A stretch of DNA of 20,736 nucleotides from contig JBDHRG010000052.1 in NCBI GenBank assembly GCA_039807445.1, positions 1 to 20,736 of the forward strand. Reading direction: 5' to 3'. Below, in pieces: positions 6,751 to 14,592 of the stretch. Position 1 is the stretch's first letter, and each line of letters opens with the position of its first letter. Both the position numbers and the translations under genes were made by a program. Below the pieces are notes generated by a model that was given only the letters and a program-made list of their open reading frames with translations, was not told where the DNA came from and searched no databases. This DNA comes from JBDHRG01 sp039807445 (GTDB lineage Bacteria; Pseudomonadota; Gammaproteobacteria; Competibacterales; Competibacteraceae).

Positions 6751-9546
6751 ATGAGCTGGCTGCAGCGCTTGCTGGGCGGTGCCCCGCGGCCGGTGGCAGG
6801 GCTCGAGGCGGCGATCATCGACGCCGCCGCCGAGGCGATCGTCACGCTCGCCGAAGACGGCACCATCGTGCGCTTCAACCCGGCTGCCGAGCGGCTGTCG
6901 GGCTACCGCGCGCGCGAAGTGCTCGGCCAGCACTACCGCGTACTGCTGCCGGCCGAGACGCTGGCGGCGCTCGAGGGCATGGACCCCGGCCGGCTGCTGA
7001 CGCGCGACGCCGCCGCCACCGAAGTCGCGGTGCGGCGCAAGGACGGCGCGCTGGTCACGGTCGAAGTCACCGTCAGCGGCTTCGAGCTCGACGGCGTGCG
7101 CCGCTTCGCCGCGATCGTGCGCGACGTCAGCGGCCGCAAGCAGGCCGAGACGCAGCTGCGCGCCAGCGAGAGCCTGAAGGCCGCGATGCTCGAGGCGGCG
7201 CTCGACGCGGTGATCACCATCGACGAGCGCGGCCGCCTGCTCGAGTTCAACCCCGCCGCCGAGCGCATCTTCGGCTACCACCGGGCGGAGGTGCTGGGGC
7301 GGCCGCTGGTCGAGCTGCTGATCCCGCCGCGGCTGCGCGCGGCGCACGAGGCCGGCTTCGCGCGCGCGCTCGAAACCGGCGAAGTCAGCGGCCGGCGTAT
7401 CGAGGTCAGCGCGCAGCGCGCCGACGGAACCGAGTTCCCGGCCGAGCTGGCGATCGCGCCGCTGCGGCTCGGGCCGACCCGGCTGTTCACCGCCTTCCTG
7501 CGCGACATCACCGAGCGCCGCTGCGCCGAGGAAGAGCTGCGCATCGCCAAGGAGCAGGCCGAGTCGGCGAGCCGCGCCAAGTCCGAGTTCCTGGCGACGA
7601 TGAGCCACGAGATCCGCACGCCGATGAACGCGGTGCTCGGCACGCTGACGCTGCTGCTCGACACGCCGCTGTCCGAAGAGCAGCGCAACTTCGCCGAAAC
7701 CGCGAGCGAGTCGGGGCAGGCACTGCTGACCATCATCAACGACATCCTCGACTTCTCGAAGATCGAGGCCGGGCGCCTCGACCTCGAGTACGCCGACTTC
7801 GACCTGGTGCAGATGGTCGAGGGCGTCGCCGAACTGCTCGCGCCGCGCGCGCACGCCAAGCACATCGAGATCGCGACGCTGATCGCGCCCGGCACCCCGC
7901 GCCGGCTCAACGCCGACGCCGGCCGCCTGCGCCAGGTGCTGCTGAACCTGACCGGCAACGCGGTCAAGTTCACGCGCAAGGGCGGCATCGCGCTGGTCGT
8001 CAGCCAGGCCGACGCGGGGCCCGAAGGCGCTCCGCGACTGCGCTTCGAGATCGCCGACACCGGCATCGGCATCCAGCAGGCAGCGCAGGCGCGACTGTTC
8101 GAAAAGTTTTCGCAGAGCGACCCCTCACATTCGCGCAAGTACGGTGGCACCGGGTTGGGGCTGGCGATCTCGCGCCGGCTGGCCGAGCTGATGGGCGGCG
8201 AGATCGGCTTCTCGAGCCAGCCCGGCTCGGGCAGCACGTTCTGGTTCACGCTGCCGTTGCAGCCGCCGCGCGTGCCGCTGTCCGAGCCGGTGCCCGATCT
8301 GGCGCAGCTCGCCGGCATACGCGTGCTGGTGGTCGAAGACAACCCGGTCAGCCGCCGGCTGCGCGAGCGCGAGCTGGCCGGCTGGGGGCTGGCGGTCGCC
8401 GCCGCGGTCAACGGCACCGAGGCGCTGGCGGCGCTGCGCGACGCGCACGCCGCGGGCCGGCCCTTCGACGTGGCGCTGATCGATCAGTGGCTGGCCGACA
8501 TGCAGGGCGAAAAGCTCGGCCGGCTGATCCTCGACGAACCGGTGCTCGAGGGCACGGCGCTGATCCTGATGGCGACGATGGGCACGCCCTCGATCACCAA
8601 CCGCGTGCGCAAGCTCGGCTTCCACGCCTCGCTGACCAAGCCGGTGCGCCAGAGCAGCCTGTTCCGCTGGCTGTGCGTCGCGATCGGCGTGCGCGACGCC
8701 GAAGAGACGCGGCTCAGCGAAGAGACACTCGAGGCGTCGGCTGCGGCCGAAGCCGAGGTGGCGCCCGCGCGCGCCGGCAAGCTGCTGCTGGTCGAGGACA
8801 GCCCGGTGAACCAGGTGGTCGCGATCGCGATGCTGAAGAAGGCCGGCTACGCGGTCGATGCGGTCGGCAACGGTCTCGAAGCGGTGCGCGCGGTGCGCGG
8901 CAGCGTCTACGACCTGGTGCTGATGGACCTGGCGATGCCGGAGATGGACGGCTTCGAAGCCACTGCCGAGATCCGCCGCCTGGCGCCGCCGCGCGGGCGG
9001 ATCCCGATCGTCGCGATGACCGCCAACGCGCTGCCCGGCGACCGCGAGCGCCGCCTCGACGCCGGCATGGACGACTATCTGACCAAGCCGATCGACCGCG
9101 CGCAGTTGCTGGCGGCCCTGGAGCACTGGCTCGTGCGCAGCGCCGAAGTCCGAACCGAACCCGCCGAGCCGCCGCCGGAGGCGGTGCTCGAGCTCGATAC
9201 GCTGGCCGAGCTCGAGGCCGACACCGACGCCGAGACGCTCGAGCGCATCGTCGGGCTGTTCGTCGACGAGACGCGCGGCAGGCTCGATGCGATCGACGCG
9301 GCGCTGGCCGGCGGCGACTGGCCACGGCTGCAGCGCGAGGCGCACACGCTGAAGAGCAGCGCCGGCACCTTCGGCGCGCGCGCGCTCGCTGCGCACGCGC
9401 GCAGCCTCAACGACGCCTGCCGCGCCGCCGACTACGCCGCCGCGGCCCGGCTCGCCCACGGCATCCGCACCGTCGCCCTGCCCGCGCTCGAGGCGCTGGA
9501 GCGGCAGATGGAGGCGAGAAAAGCGGGCGGGAAGCGGGAAGCGTGA
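6751..9546 (+). CDS. Soluble hybrid sensor histidine kinase: PAS-PAS-HisKA-HATPase-REC-REC-HPt
   Basis: The 931-residue protein has no membrane segment. In order: PAS 1 (about 20-130); PAS 2 (about 142-255), each with FNPAAER and DGT/DER signatures; HisKA with SHEIRTP (H286); HATPase with N403, DTGIGI (D437) and GGTGLGLAIS (465-474); receiver 1 (about 523-640, D578, K630); receiver 2 (about 677-792, D726, K779); and an HPt domain with REAHTLKSSAG (H865). All phosphorelay residues are present, so the His-Asp-His relay can run in one chain, as in BarA/TorS-like kinases, ending at the HPt. Its output regulator is not nearby. Start 6751 has GAGGAGG 7-8 nt upstream; the open frame extends farther up but lacks such a site. 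The PAS domains would sense an internal cue such as redox state or a small ligand, not identifiable here. Confidence 0.93.
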   Translation: MSWLQRLLGGAPRPVAGLEAAIIDAAAEAIVTLAEDGTIVRFNPAAERLSGYRAREVLGQHYRVLLPAETLAALEGMDPGRLLTRDAAATEVAVRRKDGALVTVEVTVSGFELDGVRRFAAIVRDVSGRKQAETQLRASESLKAAMLEAALDAVITIDERGRLLEFNPAAERIFGYHRAEVLGRPLVELLIPPRLRAAHEAGFARALETGEVSGRRIEVSAQRADGTEFPAELAIAPLRLGPTRLFTAFLRDITERRCAEEELRIAKEQAESASRAKSEFLATMSHEIRTPMNAVLGTLTLLLDTPLSEEQRNFAETASESGQALLTIINDILDFSKIEAGRLDLEYADFDLVQMVEGVAELLAPRAHAKHIEIATLIAPGTPRRLNADAGRLRQVLLNLTGNAVKFTRKGGIALVVSQADAGPEGAPRLRFEIADTGIGIQQAAQARLFEKFSQSDPSHSRKYGGTGLGLAISRRLAELMGGEIGFSSQPGSGSTFWFTLPLQPPRVPLSEPVPDLAQLAGIRVLVVEDNPVSRRLRERELAGWGLAVAAAVNGTEALAALRDAHAAGRPFDVALIDQWLADMQGEKLGRLILDEPVLEGTALILMATMGTPSITNRVRKLGFHASLTKPVRQSSLFRWLCVAIGVRDAEETRLSEETLEASAAAEAEVAPARAGKLLLVEDSPVNQVVAIAMLKKAGYAVDAVGNGLEAVRAVRGSVYDLVLMDLAMPEMDGFEATAEIRRLAPPRGRIPIVAMTANALPGDRERRLDAGMDDYLTKPIDRAQLLAALEHWLVRSAEVRTEPAEPPPEAVLELDTLAELEADTDAETLERIVGLFVDETRGRLDAIDAALAGGDWPRLQREAHTLKSSAGTFGARALAAHARSLNDACRAADYAAAARLAHGIRTVALPALEALERQMEARKAGGKREA

Positions 9547-9608
9547 AGCGTGAAGCCGCTGGCACAGTTCCCCCATCACGTCTAACGCTTCACGTCTCAC
9601 GTCCTCAC
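9529..9608. repeat. Opposed heptamer tracts over the convergent stop codons of the kinase and ttcA genes
   Basis: Four tandem heptamers G(G/T)GAAGC run at 9529-9556 and include the kinase stop TGA (9544-9546). On the opposite strand GTGAGGAC, GTGAGAC, GTGAAGC, GTTAGAC and GTGATGG follow each other from 9608 downward and include the ttcA stop TGA (9605-9607). The two tracts are complementary in part: CGTGAAGCG (9542-9550) can pair with CGCTTCACG (9586-9594) across a 35-nt loop. It could act as a bidirectional transcription end; there is no T-run. Confidence 0.75.
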
Positions 9609-10525
9609 TCCGCTTGCACCGGAATCCCGCGGAACGCGCCGGCCGGGCCGGCGGCAGTCGCGGTTCCGGGTGCCGCGTCGTCATCGGCATCGTCGTCGCG
9701 CGCCGGCACCAGCCAGTCGCGGCGCGGCGCGCTGCGCGCGCCGAGGTTGGCGAAGTCGAACAGCGCAGCATCGGCGAGCTGCGAAGGGGCGACGTTCTTC
9801 AGCGCCGCGAACATGCTCTCGAGCCGGCCCGGGAAACGCTTGTCCCAGTCCGCCAGCATCTGCCCGACCACGACGCGCTGCAGATTGGGCTGCGAACCGC
9901 ACAGATTGCACGGGATGATCGGGAACGCCCTGGCTTCGGCGTAGCGGACGATGTCCTTTTCCTTGCAGTACGCCAGCGGCCGGATCACGACGTTGCGGCC
10001 GTCGTCGGACAGGAGCTTCGGCGGCATCGCCTTCAGGCTGCCGCCGTGGAACAGGTTCAGCAGCAGCGTCTCGAGAATGTCGTCGCGGTGGTGGCCGAGC
10101 GCGATCTTTGGGAAGCCGTGCTCGGCCGCATAGGTGTAGAGGATGCCGCGGCGCAGCCGCGAGCACAGGCTGCAGGTGGTCTTGCCCTCGGGGATCACGC
10201 GCTTGACCACGCTGTAGGTATCCTGCTCGAGGATCTCGAACGGCACGCCGATCCGGCGCAGGTAATCCGGCAGCACGTGCTCGGGGAAACCCGGCTGCTT
10301 CTGGTCGAGGTTGACCGCGAACAGCTCGAAGTCGACCGGTGCGCTCTGCTGCAGCGAGCGCAGGATGTCGAGCATCGTGTACGAATCCTTGCCGCCGGAC
10401 AGGCAGACCAGCACGCGGTCGCCGTGCTCGATCATGTTGTAGTCCTGGATCGCTTCGCCGACGGCGCGACGCAGGCGCTTGGACAGCTTGTTCAGCTCGC
10501 GCTGGGCTTTCTGCTCGGGGGTCAT
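9605..10525 (-). CDS. ttcA: tRNA 2-thiocytidine biosynthesis protein TtcA
   Basis: The 306-residue protein begins MTPEQKAQRELNKLSKRL like other TtcA proteins. It has the PP-loop SGGKDS (43-48), the first CxxC (C118, C121 in TTCSLCSRLRRG), GHHRDD (144-149) and the second cysteine pair (C206, C209 in PCNLCG). It adenylates cytidine-32 of certain tRNAs and replaces the oxygen by sulfur using a [4Fe-4S] cluster held by the cysteines. The last ~35 residues are acidic then Ala/Gly-rich and look like a lineage-specific tail. The open frame runs upstream into rtcB antisense, but the ATG at 10525 gives the standard N-terminus; no clear ribosome-binding site precedes it. The gene is divergent from rtcB, another RNA-processing gene. 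Confidence 0.95.
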   Translation of the reverse strand: MTPEQKAQRELNKLSKRLRRAVGEAIQDYNMIEHGDRVLVCLSGGKDSYTMLDILRSLQQSAPVDFELFAVNLDQKQPGFPEHVLPDYLRRIGVPFEILEQDTYSVVKRVIPEGKTTCSLCSRLRRGILYTYAAEHGFPKIALGHHRDDILETLLLNLFHGGSLKAMPPKLLSDDGRNVVIRPLAYCKEKDIVRYAEARAFPIIPCNLCGSQPNLQRVVVGQMLADWDKRFPGRLESMFAALKNVAPSQLADAALFDFANLGARSAPRRDWLVPARDDDADDDAAPGTATAAGPAGAFRGIPVQAE

Positions 10526-10575
10526 CGGGTTCGGAACTCGGGCTGGGCGGCGACCGGGGCGCCGCGAGGCGCCGA

Positions 10576-10581
10576 ATTGTA
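10576..10581 (-). promoter_or_regulatory. Candidate -10 box for ttcA
   Basis: On the minus strand TACAAT (5 of 6 to consensus) lies 50 bp upstream of the ttcA ATG. The best -35 (CGGACA) is 15 bp farther, which is short. On the plus strand no convincing rtcB promoter was found in 10526-10718. Confidence 0.35.
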
Positions 10582-10718
10582 GCCGGGATAAAGGCTTGTC
10601 CGGTACCGCCACGGCAACGGGCTTATCCTTTCGGTAGGACGCACCGCCGTCGAGGGCTTGGCGCAGAGCGCGTCCCTGCGGCACTCTTGCGAATGCCGGC
10701 TTTCCCTGGAGGCCCGCC

Positions 10719-11915
10719 ATGCCAATCCTGCAGACCCTGAGCAGCGGCCGCGTGCCGGTGCACGCATGGACCGACGCGATCGAAACCGATGCCCGTCGCC
10801 AGCTCGAGAACATCGCGCAGCTGCCGATCGTCCACCACCACGTCGCGGCGATGCCCGACGTGCATCTGGGCATCGGCGCCACCGTCGGCAGCGTGATCGC
10901 GACGCGCGACGCGATCATCCCGGCGGCGGTCGGCGTCGACATCGGCTGCGGCATGTGCGCGGCACGCACTTCGCTGAGCGCGAACGATCTCGACGAATCG
11001 CTGCTGCGCAAGGTGTTCAACCAGATCAGCCGCGACGTGCCGCTCGGGCGCGAGCAGCACCGCCCCGAGCGCGCCCCCGAAGCCGCCGCGCGCCCGTTCG
11101 AGGACGGTCTGTCGCGCCTGCTCGGCAAGCACCCGCGGATGCTGAAAACCTTCGGCCGGCACTCGGACTGGGTCTGCCAGCTCGGCAGCCTCGGCGGCGG
11201 CAACCACTTCATCGAGATCTGCCTCGACGAAGCCGAACGCGTCTGGGTGATGCTGCACTCGGGCTCCAGAGGCATCGGCAACGCGATCGGCACCTATTTC
11301 ATCGAGCTCGCACGCAAGGACATGGAGCGCGTGCAGGCCAATCTGCCCGACCGTGACCTCGCCTACTTCAGCGAAGGCACGCAGCACTTCGACGACTACG
11401 TCGCCGCGGTGTCGTGGGCGCAGGCTTACGCGCGCGAAAACCGCGCGCAGATGATGGAGTTGGTGCTGGCGGCGCTGCGCCGCCACCTCTCCGCCTTCAG
11501 GGTCACCGCCGAGGCGGTCAACTGCCACCACAACTACGTCGAGCGCGAGCGCCACTACGGCGCGCTGGTGTGGGTCACGCGCAAGGGCGCGATCCGCGCC
11601 GGCCAGGGCGAGTTCGGCATCATCCCGGGCAGCATGGGCGCGTGCTCGTACATCGTGCGCGGCAAGGGCTCGGCCGAGAGCTTCGAGTCCTGCGCCCACG
11701 GCGCCGGGCGGCGCATGAGCCGCCACGAAGCCAACCGCCGCTACACCCCGGCCGACCTCGCCCGCCAGACCGAAGGCGTGATCTGCCGCAAGGACGCCGG
11801 CGTCGTCGACGAAATCCCCGCCGCCTACAAGCCGATCGACGAAGTGATGGCCAACCAGAGCGACCTGGTCGAAGTCGTGCACACGCTGAAGCAGATCGTC
11901 TGCGTCAAGGGGTGA
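10719..11915 (+). CDS. rtcB: RNA-splicing ligase RtcB
   Basis: The 398-residue protein is full length and shows all RtcB metal and guanylylation motifs: MPDVHLGIGATVG (45-57), GVDIGCGM (72-79, C77), GGGNHFIE (159-166, H163), LHSGSRGIG (179-187, H180), NCHHNYVE (268-275), GSMGACSY (304-311) and CAHGAGRRMSR (325-335), where H327 is the expected GMP-accepting histidine. It joins 2',3'-cyclic phosphate (or 3'-phosphate) and 5'-OH RNA ends using GTP and Mn2+, for RNA repair. TGGAGG lies 8-10 nt before the ATG at 10719. No rtcA, rtcR or archease gene is next to it. Its stop codon overlaps the first base pairs of the 79-bp repeat array. Confidence 0.96.
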   Translation: MPILQTLSSGRVPVHAWTDAIETDARRQLENIAQLPIVHHHVAAMPDVHLGIGATVGSVIATRDAIIPAAVGVDIGCGMCAARTSLSANDLDESLLRKVFNQISRDVPLGREQHRPERAPEAAARPFEDGLSRLLGKHPRMLKTFGRHSDWVCQLGSLGGGNHFIEICLDEAERVWVMLHSGSRGIGNAIGTYFIELARKDMERVQANLPDRDLAYFSEGTQHFDDYVAAVSWAQAYARENRAQMMELVLAALRRHLSAFRVTAEAVNCHHNYVERERHYGALVWVTRKGAIRAGQGEFGIIPGSMGACSYIVRGKGSAESFESCAHGAGRRMSRHEANRRYTPADLARQTEGVICRKDAGVVDEIPAAYKPIDEVMANQSDLVEVVHTLKQIVCVKG

Positions 11916-12150
11916 GCCCGGAATAAAGCGAGAGCCCAGTGGGCTCTCGCTCCGGGCGAACGGGCCCGTCCCTACACGGACGGGCCCAGGATGAGCCGGG
12001 ATCAAGACGAGAGCCCAGTGGGCTCTCGCTCCGGGCGAACGGGCCCGTCCCTACACGGACGGGCCCAGGATGAGCCGGGATCAAGACGAAAGCCCAGTGG
12101 GCTTTCGTCCCCGGCGAACGGGCCCGTCCCTACACGGACGGGCCCCGGAC
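11914..12150. repeat. Three-copy 79-bp tandem repeat, each unit with two strong hairpins
   Basis: Units start at 11914, 11993 and 12072 (period exactly 79) with a short degenerate fourth start at 12151. Each unit holds hairpin A (for unit 1: GCGAGAGCCC 11928-11937, loop AGT, GGGCTCTCGC 11941-11950, extended by outer arms GCCCGG 11916-11921 and CCGGGC 11952-11957). It also holds hairpin B (GGGCCCGTCC 11962-11971, loop CTACAC, GGACGGGCCC 11978-11987). Units 1 and 3 differ at three base pairs of hairpin A, and pairing is kept in both. Unit 2 has the left arm of unit 3 and the right arm of unit 1. There are no unique spacers and no T-runs. It is like a REP/BIME element by structure; no REP-associated transposase gene is in the window. 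Confidence 0.9.
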
Positions 12151-12246
12151 GAGTCGGACACCCCCGTGTTCATCACACCGTAAACCGCGCTTGCCGCATC
12201 GCACCCACCCGACCGACGGTCGCACCCCGGACACGCCTCCGCGCCC

Positions 12247-12252
12247 TAGAAT
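12247..12252 (+). promoter_or_regulatory. Candidate -10 box for the aminopeptidase gene
   Basis: TAGAAT (5 of 6) lies 39 bp before the ATG at 12292. No acceptable -35 is seen at 16-18 bp. The stretch 12151-12291 otherwise shows only the tail of the repeat array. Confidence 0.3.
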
Positions 12253-12291
12253 GTCGGCACTCCATCCCTGCCCGGACACGTTGCCCCGACC

Positions 12292-14250
12292 ATGAACGCC
12301 CACGCCGAAGCCGCTACCGCCCTCGACGACTTGCTCGCCGGCATCGACGGTGCCCCGCACAAGCGCGAAGACCCGCTCGCCTGGCTCGAGCTGGCGGGCC
12401 TGCCGCGCAGCGACGCCGAACTCGCGCGCCTGGAGCGCCGACGCGAAGCGCTGCTGGCGCAGCGCACGCCCGGCCCGGCGACGCCGGCCGAGCGCCTGGC
12501 GGCGCTGCGCGGACGCTTCGATGCGCTGGGGCTGGACGGCTTCGTGGTCGCGCGCGGCGACGAGCACCTGAACGAATACGTCGCCTCCGGCGCGGAGCGG
12601 CTGGCGTGGATCAGCGGCTTCACCGGCTCGGCCGGCGCCGCGGTGGTGACGCGCGAAGCGGCGTGCCTGTTCGTCGATGGCCGCTACACGCTGCAGGCCG
12701 CCGAGCAGACCGATGCGGCGCTGTGGATGCGCAAGCACCTGATCGACGAGCCGCCGCTCGCCTGGGTGCGAACACTGCCCCGGGGCTTCCGCCTCGGCTA
12801 CGACCCGCGCCTGCACGCGCAAGCCTGGGCCGAGGACGCCGAGGCGGCGATGAAGGCCGCCGGCGGCACGCTGGTCGCGGTGGCCGCCAACCCGGTCGAC
12901 GCTGCGTGGAGCGACCGCCCGGCGGCACCGATCTCGCCGGTGATCGTCCATCCGCTCGAGTTCGCCGGCCGCAGCGCCGCCGACAAGCGCCGCGCGCTGG
13001 CCGAGGGCCTGGCCGCGCGCGGACTCGATGCCGCCGTGCTGACCCAGCCCGACTCGATCGCGTGGCTGCTGAACATCCGCGGCTTCGACGTGCCCAACAC
13101 GCCGCTGCCGCTGGCCTTCGCGCTCGCGCACGCCGATGCGACGGTGGACCTGTACATCGATGCGCGCAAGTTCACCGCCGGCATCCGCGAGCACCTGGGA
13201 CCGGAGGTGCGCGTGCACGCCCCCGACGCCTTCGCCACAGCGCTGGAAGCGCTCGGTGCGCGCGCGGTTTCGGCCGACCCGGCGCGCAGCAACGCCTGGG
13301 TGTTCCAGCGCCTCGCCGCGGCGGGGGCGCGCATCCGGCGCGAGCCCGACCCGCTGATGCTGCCCAAGGCTTGCAAGAACGCCGCCGAACTCGCCGGGCT
13401 GCGCGCCGCGCACGTGCGCGACGGCGTCGCGATCACCCGGCTGCTCGCCTGGCTGTCGCGCCAGCGCCCCGGCCCGGCGCTGACCGAACTCGCCGTGGTC
13501 GAGCAGGCCTGGCGCCTGCGTGCCGAGGGCGCGCGCTTCCACGGCCTGAGCTTCGGCACCATCTCGGCCGCCGGCCCGCACGCGGCGCTGCCGCACTACC
13601 GCGCCAGCCAGACCAGCAACCGCGCGCTCGCCGACGGCGAGATCTACCTGATCGACAGCGGCGCGCAGTACCTCGACGGCACCACCGACATCACCCGCAC
13701 CACGATGATCGGCGCGCCCTCGACCGAGATGCGCGACCGCTACACGCGTGTGCTCAAGGGTCACATCGCGCTCGACCGCACGGTGTTCCCAAGCGGCACC
13801 AGCGGCGCGCAGCTCGATGTGCTGGCGCGCCAGTTCCTGTGGGTGGCCGGGCTCGACTACGACCACGGCACCGGCCACGGCGTCGGCATGATGCTGTCGG
13901 TGCACGAGGGGCCGCAGCGCATCGCCAAGGGCGCCTCCAGCGTAGCGCTGGCGCCGGGCATGGTACTCAGCGACGAGCCCGGCTACTACAAGGCGGGTGA
14001 GTACGGCATCCGCATCGAGAACCTGGTCGTGGTGCGCGAAGTGGCGATCCCGGACGCCGAGCGCCCCATGCTGGGCTTCGAGGCGCTCACCCTGGCGCCG
14101 ATCGAGCGCCGCCTGATCGAGCCGGGCCTGCTTACCCCGGATGAGCGCGCCTGGATCGACGCCTACCACGCGCGCGTGCACGCCGAGATCGGCCCGCACC
14201 TCGACGCCGAAGACCGCGCCTGGCTGGAGGTGGCGACCGCAGCGCTGTGA
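12292..14250 (+). CDS. Xaa-Pro aminopeptidase, M24B family (APP1-like three-domain form)
   Basis: The 652-residue protein has two creatinase-like N-terminal domains (about 64-200 and 215-355) and a C-terminal pita-bread M24 domain. The dinuclear metal ligands are all present: D455, D466 (LIDSGAQYLDGTTDITRT), H529 (GTGHGVG), E562 (DEPGYY) and E576 (IRIENL). Spacing is nearly that of eukaryotic cytosolic aminopeptidase P (XPNPEP1). It removes an N-terminal residue preceding proline from peptides in the cytoplasm. The N-terminus carries about 60 residues before the usual family start (AERLAALRGRFDALGLDGF); the only in-frame ATG there is at 12292, with no clear ribosome-binding site, so the start is less certain than the rest. 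It is a single-gene unit between the repeat array and a terminal hairpin. Confidence 0.93.
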   Translation: MNAHAEAATALDDLLAGIDGAPHKREDPLAWLELAGLPRSDAELARLERRREALLAQRTPGPATPAERLAALRGRFDALGLDGFVVARGDEHLNEYVASGAERLAWISGFTGSAGAAVVTREAACLFVDGRYTLQAAEQTDAALWMRKHLIDEPPLAWVRTLPRGFRLGYDPRLHAQAWAEDAEAAMKAAGGTLVAVAANPVDAAWSDRPAAPISPVIVHPLEFAGRSAADKRRALAEGLAARGLDAAVLTQPDSIAWLLNIRGFDVPNTPLPLAFALAHADATVDLYIDARKFTAGIREHLGPEVRVHAPDAFATALEALGARAVSADPARSNAWVFQRLAAAGARIRREPDPLMLPKACKNAAELAGLRAAHVRDGVAITRLLAWLSRQRPGPALTELAVVEQAWRLRAEGARFHGLSFGTISAAGPHAALPHYRASQTSNRALADGEIYLIDSGAQYLDGTTDITRTTMIGAPSTEMRDRYTRVLKGHIALDRTVFPSGTSGAQLDVLARQFLWVAGLDYDHGTGHGVGMMLSVHEGPQRIAKGASSVALAPGMVLSDEPGYYKAGEYGIRIENLVVVREVAIPDAERPMLGFEALTLAPIERRLIEPGLLTPDERAWIDAYHARVHAEIGPHLDAEDRAWLEVATAAL

Positions 14251-14265
14251 GCACCGTAGCGGAAC

Positions 14266-14287
14266 GGTGGGCAGCACGCTGCCCACC
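14266..14287 (+). terminator. Hairpin after the aminopeptidase gene
   Basis: GGTGGGCAGC (14266-14275) and GCTGCCCACC (14278-14287) are perfectly complementary, 15 bp past the stop. The T-run is minimal, so termination may be weak or the hairpin may protect the 3' end. Confidence 0.5.
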
Positions 14288-14362
14288 TTGCAACTCTGGC
14301 AGCTCTGTCAGACCAAGCAGATGCCACGCAAGATCGCGCCCCTGCTCTGAGGAAGCCTCCAT

Positions 14363-14575
14363 CAGCGATGCCGACACCGCCTCGAACTCGTCGTCGATCT
14401 GCTTCAGCGCCGTCACCGCGGTCAGGTGGCCCGAGGTGTAGTAGTGGATCACCGTGCTCAGCACCAGGATCGCCAGCGTGTTGTACAGCCCGTGCAGCGG
14501 GTTGGCCGGCTGATTGAAAAACAGGATGTAGCCCAGGCCGAGCACCAGCCCCGGCACCCCCGCGACGGCCGGGGG
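14363..14575 (-). pseudogene. Fragment of a 2-aminoethylphosphonate ABC transporter permease (PhnV-like)
   Basis: About 71 codons on the minus strand read as an internal piece of an ABC permease: AVAGVPGLVLGLGYILFF, then a hydrophobic segment (TLAILVLSTVIHYYT), then LTAVTALKQIDDEFEAVSASL, close to the EAA-loop region of PhnV-type permeases as I remember them. The similarity stops abruptly at both ends, with no start and no C-terminal membrane segments. It begins only 17 bp after the stop of the PhnS-like fragment. In phnS-T-U-V type clusters an ATPase and a second permease stand between, so a deletion has removed phnT, phnU and the 5' part of phnV. The remaining 14288-14362 shows nothing recognisable. 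Confidence 0.75.
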
Positions 14576-14592
14576 CAGTCGCCCGCTCCGTC

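Noticed and set aside
6726..9944. 1072-residue plus-strand frame overlapping the kinase gene
   Set aside because: Composition is Arg/Ala/Gly-rich frame-shadow typical of high GC; the kinase frame holds every domain motif.
11914..12150. Repeat array as a CRISPR
   Set aside because: Units are contiguous 79-mers with no variable spacers and no cas genes; the copies are whole-unit tandem duplications.
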